Part shown: piece by piece, positions 34,293 to 43,508 of the stretch
Layout of the letters: each line of letters starts with the position of its first letter
Position numbering within the stretch: the first letter of the stretch is position 1
Notes under the pieces: model-generated
The model's input: the letters and a program-made list of their open reading frames with translations, nothing else
What the model was told of the DNA's origin: nothing
Database searches by the model: none
Origin: Paenibacillus tyrphae
Lineage (GTDB): Bacteria; Bacillota; Bacilli; Paenibacillales; NBRC-103111
Length of the DNA: 64,000 bases
Reading direction: 5' to 3'
Assembly: GCF_024158745.1 (NCBI RefSeq)
Contig: NZ_JAMZAW010000001.1
Coordinates: 434,001-498,000 of the forward strand
Translations under genes and position numbers: made by a program

Positions 34293-34586
34293 ATGCATAC
34301 GATTACCCCGCAAGAAGTCAAGCAACGGCTTGAAAACGGCGAAATGCTTACCCTCATCGACGTGCGCGAACCGGAAGAAGTCGCGCTCGGCATGATCCCG
34401 GGAGCCAAGCATATTCCTTTGATGGACATCCCTCAGCGCCTTGACGAAATTCCGCAGCACAGCGAAACGATTCTCGTCTGCCGCAGCGGCAATCGCAGCG
34501 GGCGGGCGCTTGAATATTTGGAAGCCCAAGGCTTCACCGGGCTTGTCAACATGACCGGCGGCATGCTGGAGTGGGAGCAGCTTTAA
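34293..34586 (+). CDS. Rhodanese-like sulfurtransferase
   Basis: A 97-residue single-domain rhodanese: TLIDVREPEEVALGMIPGAKHIPL at 20-43 and the active-site loop LVCRSGNRSG with Cys63. Such proteins carry persulfide sulfur on the cysteine; the partner is unknown. AAGGAGG stands 8 bases before the ATG at 34293 (a TTG lies one codon earlier). It overlaps the aroK stop by 4 bases, tail to tail. Confidence 0.9.
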   Translation: MHTITPQEVKQRLENGEMLTLIDVREPEEVALGMIPGAKHIPLMDIPQRLDEIPQHSETILVCRSGNRSGRALEYLEAQGFTGLVNMTGGMLEWEQL

Positions 34587-35098
34587 GCCCGCTCCCGCTC
34601 CAAGCGGCTGCAAATCTCGTCCACGATCTGCCCGACGGTCTTGCCGTCCGTATCCACATGGAGATCCGCAAAATCGTACGCGTGCTTGCGGCTTTCCATA
34701 ATGTGGCGTACGCGGTCTTCGACTCCGCCTTGCAGCAAAGGACGGCTTTGATCGGACCGGACCCGCTCGATGATCGTTTCGGCGGACGCCTTCAGCGCGA
34801 CAACCAGACCGCTGCGCTGCATAAGAATCCGGTTTTGCTCTGCCAGAACGGCCCCGCCTCCGGTCGCTATCACCTGATGCTGACCTTGGAGCGTCCGTTC
34901 GATCGTCTCGCTTTCCGCTTTGCGGAAGAAGGGCTCTCCGAGCTCTGCAAACATTCGGGTAATGCTCATTCCGTGTACCCGCTCAATGGCAGCGTCCGTA
35001 TCCTCATACACCCAGTTCAGCCTCGAAGCGAGCGCTTGTCCGACGGAGGATTTGCCGGTTCCCATCATACCGACCAACACGATGTTACAGTATTCCAC
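34583..35098 (-). CDS. aroK: Shikimate kinase
   Basis: A 171-residue P-loop kinase phosphorylating shikimate. Walker A is GMMGTGKSSVG at 10-20, the shikimate site has EDTDAAIE and FRKAESETIER, the core GG is ATGGGAVL near 79 and the lid contains RPLL. The start is GTG in a weak ribosome-site context (AGAGGTG and GGGAA upstream). Its product is the substrate of AroA, encoded 1.3 kb downstream. The stop overlaps the rhodanese stop. Confidence 0.93.
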   Translation of the reverse strand: MEYCNIVLVGMMGTGKSSVGQALASRLNWVYEDTDAAIERVHGMSITRMFAELGEPFFRKAESETIERTLQGQHQVIATGGGAVLAEQNRILMQRSGLVVALKASAETIIERVRSDQSRPLLQGGVEDRVRHIMESRKHAYDFADLHVDTDGKTVGQIVDEICSRLERERA

Positions 35099-35263
35099 TT
35101 CCCTGCACCTCTGACTTTCGCATCATTCAACTGACCCTATCATATCATAGCCGACACCGTGTGAATAGAAAGTTTGGCAAAAACATAAGATGGTTGTGAA
35201 TAAATTCCAGCCAGATCAGTCATGATGTTTAATGCATATTTCCCGAAGGGAGAACACGGTCAT

Positions 35264-35605
35264 ATGACGCAAGGCGCCCTATCGCAAACCAGCGCAGCCG
35301 GTCCCTACTGGACCGAGCACAAGCTGGAACAAATCATGGATCCCACAAGACCCTTATGCCGAGAAGAAATCGTCTGGATGCTGGAGTATATTAAAAAAAA
35401 GGTGGCCGAGGAAGACCCGAACTTGACGGATCTTTCCCAGCCACGGCTGCTTAAAAACTTCCGATATTTTGCCGAAATCGCTTTGATGCTCATTCAGCGG
35501 CGAGGCGGCCACGATATGGAGACCGACCGGCTTAAGAGCTGGTTGTACGAAGCGTCCTTCGGTCTGCATCCGGTCAAGCCGGATCGCATCAAAAGGCACC
35601 TGTAG
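35264..35605 (+). CDS. Hypothetical protein
   Basis: A roughly 113-residue soluble protein without recognised motifs. The middle (EEIVWMLEYIKKKVAEEDPNL) and following RLLKNFRYFAEIALMLIQRRGG look helical; the protein is moderately basic at the end. An ATG at 35222 in the same frame lacks a good ribosome site, whereas AGGGAG lies 11 bases before the ATG at 35264. It converges on gnd with 4 bases between stops. No transmembrane segment or signal peptide. I do not recognise the family. Confidence 0.55.
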   Translation: MTQGALSQTSAAGPYWTEHKLEQIMDPTRPLCREEIVWMLEYIKKKVAEEDPNLTDLSQPRLLKNFRYFAEIALMLIQRRGGHDMETDRLKSWLYEASFGLHPVKPDRIKRHL

Positions 35606-35609
35606 CCGC

Positions 35610-37022
35610 TTAGTTTTCCATCCAGTGGAAGTGGAAGGTGCCTTCTTTGTCGACCCGCTTGAAGGTATGCGCGCCGAAATAATCGCGCTGCGCTTGCAGC
35701 AGGTTGGCCGGCAAACGCTCGGTCCGGTAGCTGTCGTAGTAAGCCAGCGCGGAAGCGAAGGCCGGAACCGGCACGCCGCGGGTGATTGCCGTTGCGACGA
35801 CGTTTCTCCAAGCGTCTTGGTACTGCTCCACGATGCCCTTGAAGTATTCGTCAAGCAGCAGGTTTTTCAACTCCGGATTGCGGTCGTACGCATCCTTGAT
35901 GTTCTGCAGGAAACGGGCGCGGATAATGCAGCCGCCGCGGAAAATCATCGCAATGCTGCCGTAGTCCAGGCTCCAGTTGTATTCCTCGCTTGCCGCTCTC
36001 ATTTGGGCGAAGCCCTGCGCGTAAGAGCAAATTTTGCTCGCATATAGTGCCTTCCGTACCGCTTCGATAAACGCCGCGCGGTCGCCGTCGAAAGCCGCTT
36101 GCTTCGGTCCGTTCAGCACTTTGCTGGCCGCAACGCGCTCTTCTTTCATGGCCGAGATGAAGCGGGAGAAGACGGATTCGGTAATGATGGACAACGGAAC
36201 GCCCAGATCAAGCGCGCTTTGGCTTGTCCATTTGCCTGTACCCTTCTGGCCGGCGGAATCGAGAATGACATCGACCATCGGCTTGCCCGTTTCCTGATCG
36301 TATTTGGTGAAAATGTCGGTTGTGATTTCGATCAGGTAGCTGTCCAGCTCGCCCTTGTTCCAATCGGCGAAAATCTCATGAAGCTCCTGCGTGCTGACGC
36401 CAAGCACGTCTTTGAGCAGATGGTACGCTTCGCAGATGAGCTGCATGTCGCCGTATTCGATGCCGTTATGCACCATCTTGACGTAATGGCCGGCGCCGTC
36501 CGGTCCGATGTAGGTGCAGCAAGGGTCGCCGTTCACTTTGGCCGAAATGGCCGTCAGAATCGGAGCGACCAGCTCGTAGGCGTCCTTTTGCCCGCCCGGC
36601 ATGATCGAAGGACCTTTCAACGCGCCTTCCTCCCCGCCGGATACGCCGGTACCGATAAAGCGAAGGCCGTGCGCTTCCAGCTCTTTGTTGCGGCGCTGGG
36701 TGTCCGGGAAAAATGCGTTGCCGCCGTCGATGATAATATCGCCTTTTTCCAGATGAGGAACCAACTGGTTAATCGTGTCGTCCGTCGCATGGCCCGCTTG
36801 CACCATGATTAAAATTTTGCGAGGCGTTTCGAGCGAAGCTACGAATTCCTCGATGCTGTATGTACCGACCAGCTTCTTGCCTTGCGCTTCAGCGAGCAGC
36901 GCATCCGTTTTCTCCCGCGAACGGTTGAAGACGGACACCGTGAAGCCTCTGCTTTCGATGTTCAGAGCCAGGTTTTTCCCCATGACCGCAAGGCCGATAA
37001 CGCCGACTTGTTGTTTGGACAT
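35610..37022 (-). CDS. gndA: 6-phosphogluconate dehydrogenase, decarboxylating
   Basis: A 470-residue enzyme converting 6-phosphogluconate to ribulose 5-phosphate and CO2. The N-terminal Rossmann motif is [15 protein letters not shown] at 7-21 with FNRSREKTD specifying the cofactor side, the signature [13 protein letters not shown] and the catalytic [16 protein letters not shown] near 185-200 are present, as is [14 protein letters not shown]. It forms the last step of the hexonate operon read from 41.9 kb: gluconate kinase makes its substrate. A folded repeat element separates it from the SDR gene, so it may be transcribed partly on its own. Confidence 0.95.
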   Translation of the reverse strand: MSKQQVGVIGLAVMGKNLALNIESRGFTVSVFNRSREKTDALLAEAQGKKLVGTYSIEEFVASLETPRKILIMVQAGHATDDTINQLVPHLEKGDIIIDGGNAFFPDTQRRNKELEAHGLRFIGTGVSGGEEGALKGPSIMPGGQKDAYELVAPILTAISAKVNGDPCCTYIGPDGAGHYVKMVHNGIEYGDMQLICEAYHLLKDVLGVSTQELHEIFADWNKGELDSYLIEITTDIFTKYDQETGKPMVDVILDSAGQKGTGKWTSQSALDLGVPLSIITESVFSRFISAMKEERVAASKVLNGPKQAAFDGDRAAFIEAVRKALYASKICSYAQGFAQMRAASEEYNWSLDYGSIAMIFRGGCIIRARFLQNIKDAYDRNPELKNLLLDEYFKGIVEQYQDAWRNVVATAITRGVPVPAFASALAYYDSYRTERLPANLLQAQRDYFGAHTFKRVDKEGTFHFHWMEN

Positions 37023-37064
37023 TGTGGTTTCTCTTCCTTCCTTTTTCTATTTTAATTTTGACGA

Positions 37065-37241
37065 TTTAGGGGGTTTGGAACTTCTCCCAAGAGACGGAGG
37101 TCAGAATATCCATCGAAGAGCCTGCGTGTTGCCTTTGAAAATGGATTCTTACCGCAAGGTAAATTCAAGGAATCCATTTTCAAGAGCGACCGGAGATGGA
37201 TATTGCTGCACCGCAATCAGATTGGGAATTGGCTTCCACCC
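37065..37241. repeat. Palindromic repeat element, copy 3
   Basis: About 177 bases that fold back on themselves. GAAAATGGATTC (37137-37148) pairs with GAATCCATTTTC (37170-37181) around a TTACC-GCAA-GGTAA hairpin; AATATCCATC at 37105-37114 pairs with GATGGATATT at 37195-37204; the outer arms are CCCAA and TTGGG. In minus orientation it shares TCTCCGGTCGCT (complement of 37185-37196) and CAAAGGCAACACG (complement of 37125-37137) with copies 1 and 2. It sits between the SDR and gnd genes of the hexonate operon. Confidence 0.65.
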
Positions 37242-38009
37242 TTAAATCGTCATCGCTCCGAAGCCCCCGTCCACCCGCAGCACCGTGCCGGTGACGAAAC
37301 TCGAAGCTTTCTCCGAAGCCAGATACACGGCTGCGCCCTGAAGCTCTTCCGCTTCGCCGAAACGATTCATCGGCGTATGACGCATGATGGATTCGACACG
37401 CTCGGGAGACAAAATTTTGCGGTTTTGCTCAGCCGGGAAGAAGCCCGGAATGATGGCATTGACACGCACGCGCGCCGGAGCGAATTCGCGCGCCAGAAAT
37501 TGGGTGACGTTGTTCACCGCCGCTTTGGAAGCGGAGTACGTGAACACTTTGGACAGCGGCGGGTCCGAAGATACGGAGGAGATGTTAATGATGCTGCCTC
37601 CTTCGCCTTTGTCCACCATATGCTTCCCAAAAATTTGACACGCCAACACGACGCTTTTGAGATTCACTTCCATAATCGAATCCCATTCGTCCATCGTAAT
37701 GTCAAAAAACGGCGTCGCGCTGTTTTTGCCCGGACAGTTCATCAAAATATCGCAGCGCCCTGTCCACGCAAGCACTTCGGACAGCACCCGCTTCAAGTCC
37801 TCGGCATTCGTCGCATCCGCCGAAAAGCACTTGGCCCGTCCGCCGGCCGCTTCGATCCGCTTCGCAACTTCTTCGGATTTCTCCATATTGCGCCCGACCA
37901 CCGCGACATCCGCCCCGTGTCCGCCAAGCGCAATCCCCATCGTGCCGCCTAAGGTGCTGTTGCCTCCGATGATAACTGCCGTTTTTCCCGATAAATCGAA
38001 TAAGTTCAT
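37242..38009 (-). CDS. SDR-family oxidoreductase of the hexonate operon
   Basis: A 255-residue classical short-chain dehydrogenase: GGNSTLGGTMGIALGGHGADVAVVGRN at 15-41 with the cofactor motif, NCPGKN near 93, catalytic Ser in INISSVSSD and YSASK near 160, and VDGGFGAMTI at the end. It resembles gluconate 5-dehydrogenase and D-mannonate oxidoreductase-type SDRs. Its place between gluconokinase and gnd makes a hexonate or ketohexonate the likely substrate. The start at 38009 follows AGGAGG; the frame above it, to 38072, overlaps the kinase gene. Confidence 0.85.
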   Translation of the reverse strand: MNLFDLSGKTAVIIGGNSTLGGTMGIALGGHGADVAVVGRNMEKSEEVAKRIEAAGGRAKCFSADATNAEDLKRVLSEVLAWTGRCDILMNCPGKNSATPFFDITMDEWDSIMEVNLKSVVLACQIFGKHMVDKGEGGSIINISSVSSDPPLSKVFTYSASKAAVNNVTQFLAREFAPARVRVNAIIPGFFPAEQNRKILSPERVESIMRHTPMNRFGEAEELQGAAVYLASEKASSFVTGTVLRVDGGFGAMTI

Positions 38010-38022
38010 GGCCCGACGCCTC

Positions 38023-39582
38023 CTAAGATTGCGTGTGAATCTGTTGAAAGGAGGTGATGGCATCAAACTCATCCTTCAACTGATGGTACACACGATTATA
38101 AATTTTTGTCAACTGTTGATATACTTCGTGGTTCGGCTCACTTGCGCGAAGCGACTGCTCCACCTGCATCCAATCGTGAACGCTGGAGAAATCCTTAATC
38201 TCGCCGAGCGCCAGCATGCCGAGCTGCGCCGCCCCGAGGCCGGAGCTTTCGATCGTATTTGGCACGGCGACGTTCGCGTTCAGCACGTCGGCCATCATCT
38301 GGAGCCAGAACGAAGAGCGGGCAAAGCCGCCGGAAGCGCGTACCTCCCGGGTCGGGCCGCTGAGCTCCTCCAGCGCGGATACGACCGAATGAATCCGGTA
38401 CATGACACCTTCCAGCACCGCCCGGATCATATGCTTCTTCTGATGATAAAGCGATAATCCGAAAAATACGCCGCGCGCGTTCGCGTTCCAGTACGGCGCC
38501 CGCTCGCCGGTAAGCAGCGGCAGGAAGATAAGTCCGTCCGAGCCGGCAGCTACCTCGCGCGCCAAAGACGTCAAATAGTCGTACGGGTCCATGCCTCTGC
38601 GGCGTCCTTCTTCCGCTTCCGCCGTGGCGAGCTGATCGCGGACCCAGCGGAACATGATGCCGCCATTGTTGATCGCGCCTCCGACGACCCAGAAATCTTC
38701 CTTAAGCGCATAGCAGAACAATCGGCCCTTCAGATCGGTTATCGGCTCGCGCACGACGCCGCGAACAGCGCCGCTGGTCCCGATCGTTACCGCGTAAACA
38801 CCCGGTTCGAAAGCGCCGACGCCGAGGTTGGCCAGCACGCCGTCGGACGCGCCTACGACAAAAGGCGTATCCGCCGAGAGCCCCATCGAGGCTGCATTCC
38901 CGACAGTCAGCCCTTGCAGCACGTGCGTAGTCGATACGGGCTCCGACAGCTGCTCGGGGCGGACGCCACAGGCTTCGAGCGCCTGCTTATCCCACGCCAG
39001 CTCCCGCAGGTTGAAGAGACCAGTGCAGCTTGCCAGCGAATAGTCGATCACCAGCTTGCCGAACAGCTTGCCGAACACGTATTCTTTGATGCCGATAAAC
39101 TTATACGCCTGCTCGAACAGATCCGGCCGATTGTCCCTGAACCACATCAGCTTCAGCAGAGGCGACATCGGATGAATCGGAGTGCCCGTGTTCCGGTAAA
39201 TGTCATGGCCGTTCAGCTCTTCCTTCAGCACTTTGACGTAGCCAACACTGCGGTTGTCGGCCCATGTGATGCAGCGCGTTAGCGGAGTCAAATCGCGGTC
39301 CACCGCGATCAGGCTGTGCATCGCCGAGCTGAACGAGACGCACAGCACTTGTCCGGGCAAAATGGCCGCTTTGCGGACGACTTTGCGAATGGCGGTAAGA
39401 ACCGCTTGATAAATTTCTTCCGGGTCCTGCTCGGCCATATCCGGCTTGGGCGTGTAAAGCGGATACTCCACCGCATGGGACGCAAGCACGCGGCCGCTCC
39501 GGTCGATCACCAGCGTCTTGGTGCTCGTCGTGCCGATGTCCGCGGCGATGATGTAAGGCTTGGGTACAGACAAACCGCTCAT
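38023..39582 (-). CDS. gntK: Gluconokinase-type FGGY carbohydrate kinase
   Basis: A 519-residue FGGY kinase. The N-terminal phosphate motif is AADIGTTSTKTLVIDRSGR at 13-31; further blocks are FSSAMHSLIAVD, CITWADNRS, VVGASDGVLANLGVG near 240 and the C-terminal signature LEGVMYRIHSV with ASGGFARSSFWLQMMADVL. FGGY enzymes phosphorylate sugars or sugar acids; DNRS and the operon context (6-phosphogluconate dehydrogenase downstream) favour D-gluconate. The ATG follows directly after the stop of the LarA-like gene with no gap. Confidence 0.85.
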   Translation of the reverse strand: MSGLSVPKPYIIAADIGTTSTKTLVIDRSGRVLASHAVEYPLYTPKPDMAEQDPEEIYQAVLTAIRKVVRKAAILPGQVLCVSFSSAMHSLIAVDRDLTPLTRCITWADNRSVGYVKVLKEELNGHDIYRNTGTPIHPMSPLLKLMWFRDNRPDLFEQAYKFIGIKEYVFGKLFGKLVIDYSLASCTGLFNLRELAWDKQALEACGVRPEQLSEPVSTTHVLQGLTVGNAASMGLSADTPFVVGASDGVLANLGVGAFEPGVYAVTIGTSGAVRGVVREPITDLKGRLFCYALKEDFWVVGGAINNGGIMFRWVRDQLATAEAEEGRRRGMDPYDYLTSLAREVAAGSDGLIFLPLLTGERAPYWNANARGVFFGLSLYHQKKHMIRAVLEGVMYRIHSVVSALEELSGPTREVRASGGFARSSFWLQMMADVLNANVAVPNTIESSGLGAAQLGMLALGEIKDFSSVHDWMQVEQSLRASEPNHEVYQQLTKIYNRVYHQLKDEFDAITSFQQIHTQS

Positions 39583-40851
39583 TTATACCAGATTCCCTTC
39601 GCTGTTGAATGACAGATCGTACGGTTCGGTCAAAATCTCGATATCCGGATGAAGCTTCGCTTCCTCAAGCAGATTGACCGAAATCTCGATTTCGCCCAAA
39701 TGCAGCGTATCCCGTATACGCACAAGCCGGCATTGGGTATAATCCAAAATATTGCAAGTTTTGACCGCGGCTTTGATGGCGTACAGGTCGTTTTCGAGCG
39801 TCGTTGCGATTTTGGTCGGCGCGCATACGGTGGAAGTCAGCCCGTTGGCGTAGGTCGCAGCCAGGTCCATTTTGTCGACCAGCCGCTGCGTCGTGAAATC
39901 GGCCGTGCCGACGCCATTGGCGTTGCCTTTCGTCTCCGGCGTCGTATCGAGCACGACCATCTTGGACACGTCGGGGCCGCCATGTGCGTACGGTGTCGGA
40001 TAACGGCCGGTGATGTTCGGGTCCATGCCGTCGCCGCTGATGTTTTTGCCGATGTAATCGATGACGAGCACGTCGATTTGATCAAACAAAATTTTCGGCA
40101 GCCGGGCTTTGGCGATCTCGAGCAGCACCATCTCGCGTTCCTCCACTTGAGCTGCGGGCAGCACTTCGACGATGCACGTTTCGTCGTATGCATTTTCCAC
40201 AAGCGCCACGCCGAACAGGATCGGTAGCTTCTCGATCATAATCCGCGCCATAGCCGGCACGTTCTCAGCCATATATTTGAAGCCGAGCTGGTGGCACGCT
40301 TCCGCCCCTTTTTGCTTGCCGAGCCCGATGGAAATCATTTTCATAATGCCGCTTTCGATTTTGCCGCGGAAGGCGGTGTGCGGCTTCACCCGGTTGATGA
40401 CGACGATGGCGTCCGCCTCGTATGCGTATTTATCGACGTAAACCGGAAGGCCGTTCGGCAGTTGGTCGATCTGCACGACCTCCATCGTCGAGCGGATCCG
40501 CACCCCCATCGCTTCCTCCGTAACGCCGAGATGGTGAAGTACTTCCTTCTGTCCTTCGGCGGTCGCGCCTCCGTGGCTGCCCATGCAGGGGACGATGAAC
40601 GGATGGGCGCCTGCCCGTTTGATCGCATCGATCGTCATCCGGGTGAAGGCGGCGATGTTCGCCACGCCGCGGCTGCCTACTGCCACGGCCACCTGCTGGC
40701 CCGGCTTGATCCGGTCGATGGCGCCGGGCTTCGCCAGCTCGCGCTCCAAATCCTCGGTCGGGCGCTCGAGCCGGGTTCCGTCGAATTTTTGACGGATGCG
40801 GACCATTTGCGGCATCGGGATGTCTTGCAGAAGCGTTCTGAGTACGCTCAT
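39583..40851 (-). CDS. LarA-like (DUF2088) protein, candidate hexonate 2-epimerase
   Basis: A 422-residue protein of the LarA superfamily, which includes nickel-pincer lactate racemase and related hydroxyacid racemases and epimerases. Visible conserved regions: AVGSRGVANI at 57-66, PFIVPCMGSHGGATAEGQ at 84-101 (His93) and VVINRVKPHTAFRGKIESG near 151-169 with His158 and Lys164, the region that in LarA carries the catalytic His and the cofactor lysine. A D-gluconate 2-epimerase activity has been reported for some LarA homologues, which fits this operon. Whether larBCE-type cofactor genes exist elsewhere cannot be seen here. Confidence 0.7.
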   Translation of the reverse strand: MSVLRTLLQDIPMPQMVRIRQKFDGTRLERPTEDLERELAKPGAIDRIKPGQQVAVAVGSRGVANIAAFTRMTIDAIKRAGAHPFIVPCMGSHGGATAEGQKEVLHHLGVTEEAMGVRIRSTMEVVQIDQLPNGLPVYVDKYAYEADAIVVINRVKPHTAFRGKIESGIMKMISIGLGKQKGAEACHQLGFKYMAENVPAMARIMIEKLPILFGVALVENAYDETCIVEVLPAAQVEEREMVLLEIAKARLPKILFDQIDVLVIDYIGKNISGDGMDPNITGRYPTPYAHGGPDVSKMVVLDTTPETKGNANGVGTADFTTQRLVDKMDLAATYANGLTSTVCAPTKIATTLENDLYAIKAAVKTCNILDYTQCRLVRIRDTLHLGEIEISVNLLEEAKLHPDIEILTEPYDLSFNSEGNLV

Positions 40852-40873
40852 GTTACTTGCCTCCCCAAACGAA

Positions 40874-41872
40874 TTATAAGGATTTGACGGAGTCGCGGAT
40901 AACCAGCTCCGTATGGAATAGAACGACCGATTTTTCCGAATGCTTCGTCTCGATGAACTTCAGGAGCGTCTCCGCCCCGGCCCGGCTCAGCTCTTCGATC
41001 GGCCTGCGAACCGTGGTCAGCGCTGGCGACATGAAAGCCGAGAACAGGTGGTCGTCGAAGCCTGCTACCGAGATGTCTTCCGGCACCGACAAGCCCCGCT
41101 CCGTCACGGCTTTCACCGCACCGAGCGCCATGTCGTCGTTGCAGCAAAAGACGGCGGTCGGCCGGTCGGGAAGCTCCAGCAGCTTGCTCATGGCCGCGTG
41201 GCCGCTTTCCAGATCGTAGTTGCCGCTGACGTAATACGCTTCCGGTACGGAAATCCCGTGCTTGCGGAGCGCCTCGCGATAGCCGTCGCGGCGGGCTTGC
41301 GTCGATTTGAAGCCCTGTTTCCCCTCGATGATGGCAATATCGCGGTGTCCCTGCTGCACCAAATATTCCGTAAGCCGGTAAGCGCCGCTCTGGTCGTCCG
41401 GGACGAAGTTCATCACTTGGACGCTTTCGACGGGCCGGTTCAGCACTACAAGCGGAATTTCTTTGTCCGAAGCATATTCGATGAACGACTGGTCGCTTTC
41501 GCTTTGGCTCATGACGATGATGCCGTCGAAATTTTTGCGGTTCACCTTATGAAAGCTCTTGTAATCGTCAATCCCGCGGACAATCAAGTTGTAATCGTCT
41601 TTAATGACGTCATTTACGCCTTTGATGGCTTCGTACAAAAATCCGGCGGAGGTACCGGTATGCAAGGTTGTAAAAAACAGCCCTAAATTGTATGATCGAT
41701 CCAGCACCAAGCTTCGCGCGCTGTAATTCGGAGTATAGTTCATGCTTCCCGCAATCGCTTTGATGCGCTCTTTCGTTTCCGGGTTGATCAGCGGGCTGTC
41801 GTTCAATGCCCGGGAAACGGTCGTATGCGACACGCCGGCCAATTTGGCGATGTCTTTGATCGTAACACTCAT
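40874..41872 (-). CDS. LacI-family regulator of the hexonate operon
   Basis: A 332-residue regulator with a LacI helix-turn-helix and hinge at the N-terminus (TIKDIAKLAGVSHTTVSRAL, then INPETKERIKAIAGSMNYTPN) and a periplasmic-binding-like sensor domain. It heads the operon of LarA-like, kinase, SDR and gnd genes, so it is probably a local repressor released by a hexonate or its phosphate. Start 41872 has GAGGTGG ahead; the frame to 41887 includes that site. Distinct from ccpA in the same window. Confidence 0.88.
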   Translation of the reverse strand: MSVTIKDIAKLAGVSHTTVSRALNDSPLINPETKERIKAIAGSMNYTPNYSARSLVLDRSYNLGLFFTTLHTGTSAGFLYEAIKGVNDVIKDDYNLIVRGIDDYKSFHKVNRKNFDGIIVMSQSESDQSFIEYASDKEIPLVVLNRPVESVQVMNFVPDDQSGAYRLTEYLVQQGHRDIAIIEGKQGFKSTQARRDGYREALRKHGISVPEAYYVSGNYDLESGHAAMSKLLELPDRPTAVFCCNDDMALGAVKAVTERGLSVPEDISVAGFDDHLFSAFMSPALTTVRRPIEELSRAGAETLLKFIETKHSEKSVVLFHTELVIRDSVKSL

Positions 41873-41904
41873 GGGACCACCTCTCATTCATCATAACACA
41901 GAAA

Positions 41905-41948
41905 TGCACACGTTAACAATGCTATTTTCTTGCGTATATTCAACACAA
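41905..41948 (-). promoter_or_regulatory. Promoter and candidate operator of the hexonate operon
   Basis: On the minus strand TTGTGT (41943-41948) and TAGCAT (41919-41924) are 18 bases apart. Directly downstream, TGTTAACGTGTGCA (41905-41918) has the central CG and imperfect symmetry of LacI-family operators, a position suited to autoregulation. Confidence 0.5.
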
Positions 41949-42013
41949 AACGGACTTTTTGTACGATGTATGAAATCGATGAATCTCTTTTGTAGTCAAA
42001 TGAGGTTATAGAG

Positions 42014-42083
42014 GTGACGTAGGGAGGTGGGGTATCCACTTCCGTTTGCATCTCTATTTTTGTAAAAGCCCATTTTCTCAACA
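42014..42083. repeat. Palindromic repeat element, copy 4 (truncated)
   Basis: GTGACGTAGGGAGGTGGGG then TATCCACTTCCG, followed by a right end CATTTTCTCAACA, match the ends of the larger copies, but the internal hairpins are missing, so this is a deletion derivative of about 70 bases. It lies in the 333-base gap between the LacI gene and the MFS gene, which otherwise holds only the lacI promoter region and AT-rich sequence. Confidence 0.5.
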
Positions 42084-42205
42084 AGCTCAAGCCAGCCCAA
42101 TGGCCATCTTATTTAATGAACCAGATTTAATCCTGATCGTTTCGATGATAGAAATAATCGGTTGCATTTCAATTCACTCGTCCCAATGCTTGTCCGAAGC
42201 CGTTT

Positions 42206-43405
42206 TTATGACTTCTTCTCTGTGGCAAAATAAAGCATGGCAGCGACCGGGAAAGCTATTCCGATCCATAACGCTGTACTCCATCCCCCTGAGGCATACG
42301 CCCATGCCCCAATTGAGGAACCGATAGCTCCGCCAAAAAAGAAAATAGCCATGAAAAGTCCGTTCAAACGACTGCGAATTTCTGGTCCCAAGGAAAAGAT
42401 CGCGCGTTGTCCGAGCACAAGATTGGCGGATACTCCCGCGTCCAGCAATATGGCTGAAATGACCAGAACGGCTACTCCGATGGCTGAGCCGGTTTGGATC
42501 AGGAGCGGCAGCAAAACAGAAATGATGACCGTAGCGAGCGCTATCCATGTTCCGGGTCTCGTCCAGCCGCGATCAGCCAGCCGTCCGGCAATGGGGGCAG
42601 CTACCGCACCCGCGACTCCGGCAAGTGCGAACAACGCAATGTCTTTCTGGGAAAAATGAAAAACCGGGCTGGATAACAGTAAGGGAACAGTTGTCCAAAA
42701 TAAGCTGAACGTCGCAAATACACACGCATGATATGCAGCGCGACGGCGTAAGATCGGGGTCGTTCGCAGCAGGTGCCACATCGAAGCAAGCAGTGCTGCA
42801 TAGCGTGTGTTTGTATTCGGCCTTCTTGCAGGCAGCACTTTCGACAGAACGATCGCCAAAATAACAACGGCTGCGGCGGACAAAGCGAATATGGCATGCC
42901 AGCCAAAGAAATCAGCTACCAGACTGGACAAAGGTCGCGATAGCATAATTCCAAGCAACAAACCGCTCATGATATTGCCGACAACACGGCCGCGAGTCGA
43001 TTCTGTTGCCAGGTATGAAGCAAATGGTACAAGTACTTGGGCTGCAACCGAACCCAACCCGATAAAAAGAGAAGCCCCTAAGAAAAGCAATGGCTGTTTC
43101 GCCATAGCAGCTGCTGCGAGGGCTATTGCCGTAAGAAGTAACGATACGACGATCAGCCTTCGGTTTTCAACAATATCTCCCAAAGGTACGACAAATAGCA
43201 AGCCGACAACGTAACCGATCTGCGTTAGCGTTACGATAAAGCCGGCGCTGCTTTCAGAGAGTCCGATGGAAGAACTGATTAACCCGATCAAGGGCTGTGC
43301 ATAGTAAAGATTAGCGACAATGATACCGCATGCCGTCGCCAAAAGAATGGCCAACCATGTCGGAATATTTTTCTCGATGGCTTGTTTATTTTTTAACGTA
43401 GTCAT
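42206..43405 (-). CDS. Major facilitator superfamily transporter
   Basis: A 399-residue membrane protein with twelve predicted helices. The MFS motif between helices 2 and 3 reads [19 protein letters not shown] near 70-88; the first helix block [22 protein letters not shown] is typical of the YnfM/YgaY-like drug-efflux-type branch. The substrate is unknown. The gene is divergent from a TetR regulator and three operator copies lie between them, so it is probably the regulated exporter. AAGGAG stands just upstream of its ATG. Confidence 0.85.
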   Translation of the reverse strand: MTTLKNKQAIEKNIPTWLAILLATACGIIVANLYYAQPLIGLISSSIGLSESSAGFIVTLTQIGYVVGLLFVVPLGDIVENRRLIVVSLLLTAIALAAAAMAKQPLLFLGASLFIGLGSVAAQVLVPFASYLATESTRGRVVGNIMSGLLLGIMLSRPLSSLVADFFGWHAIFALSAAAVVILAIVLSKVLPARRPNTNTRYAALLASMWHLLRTTPILRRRAAYHACVFATFSLFWTTVPLLLSSPVFHFSQKDIALFALAGVAGAVAAPIAGRLADRGWTRPGTWIALATVIISVLLPLLIQTGSAIGVAVLVISAILLDAGVSANLVLGQRAIFSLGPEIRSRLNGLFMAIFFFGGAIGSSIGAWAYASGGWSTALWIGIAFPVAAMLYFATEKKS

Positions 43406-43463
43406 CTTAGGCAGCTCCTTATTTTTAAAAATAAATGCTCAACAGTCCCAGCAAAAAAAACGG

Positions 43464-43508
43464 CTAACGATCCCCAGCAACTATAATTTGAAGCGGCTTT
43501 TTCCTCAT
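43464..43508 (-). CDS. Candidate leader peptide ahead of the MFS gene
   Basis: A 14-codon frame (MRKKPLQIIVAGDR) starting at ATG, with AGGAGGGG 10-12 bases upstream; a TTG four codons earlier is nearer that site. It ends just before a run of eight T about 60 bases ahead of the MFS start. It could be a translated leader that couples to the exporter, or a chance frame after a fossil ribosome site. No homology can be claimed at this size. Confidence 0.3.
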   Translation of the reverse strand: MRKKPLQIIVAGDR

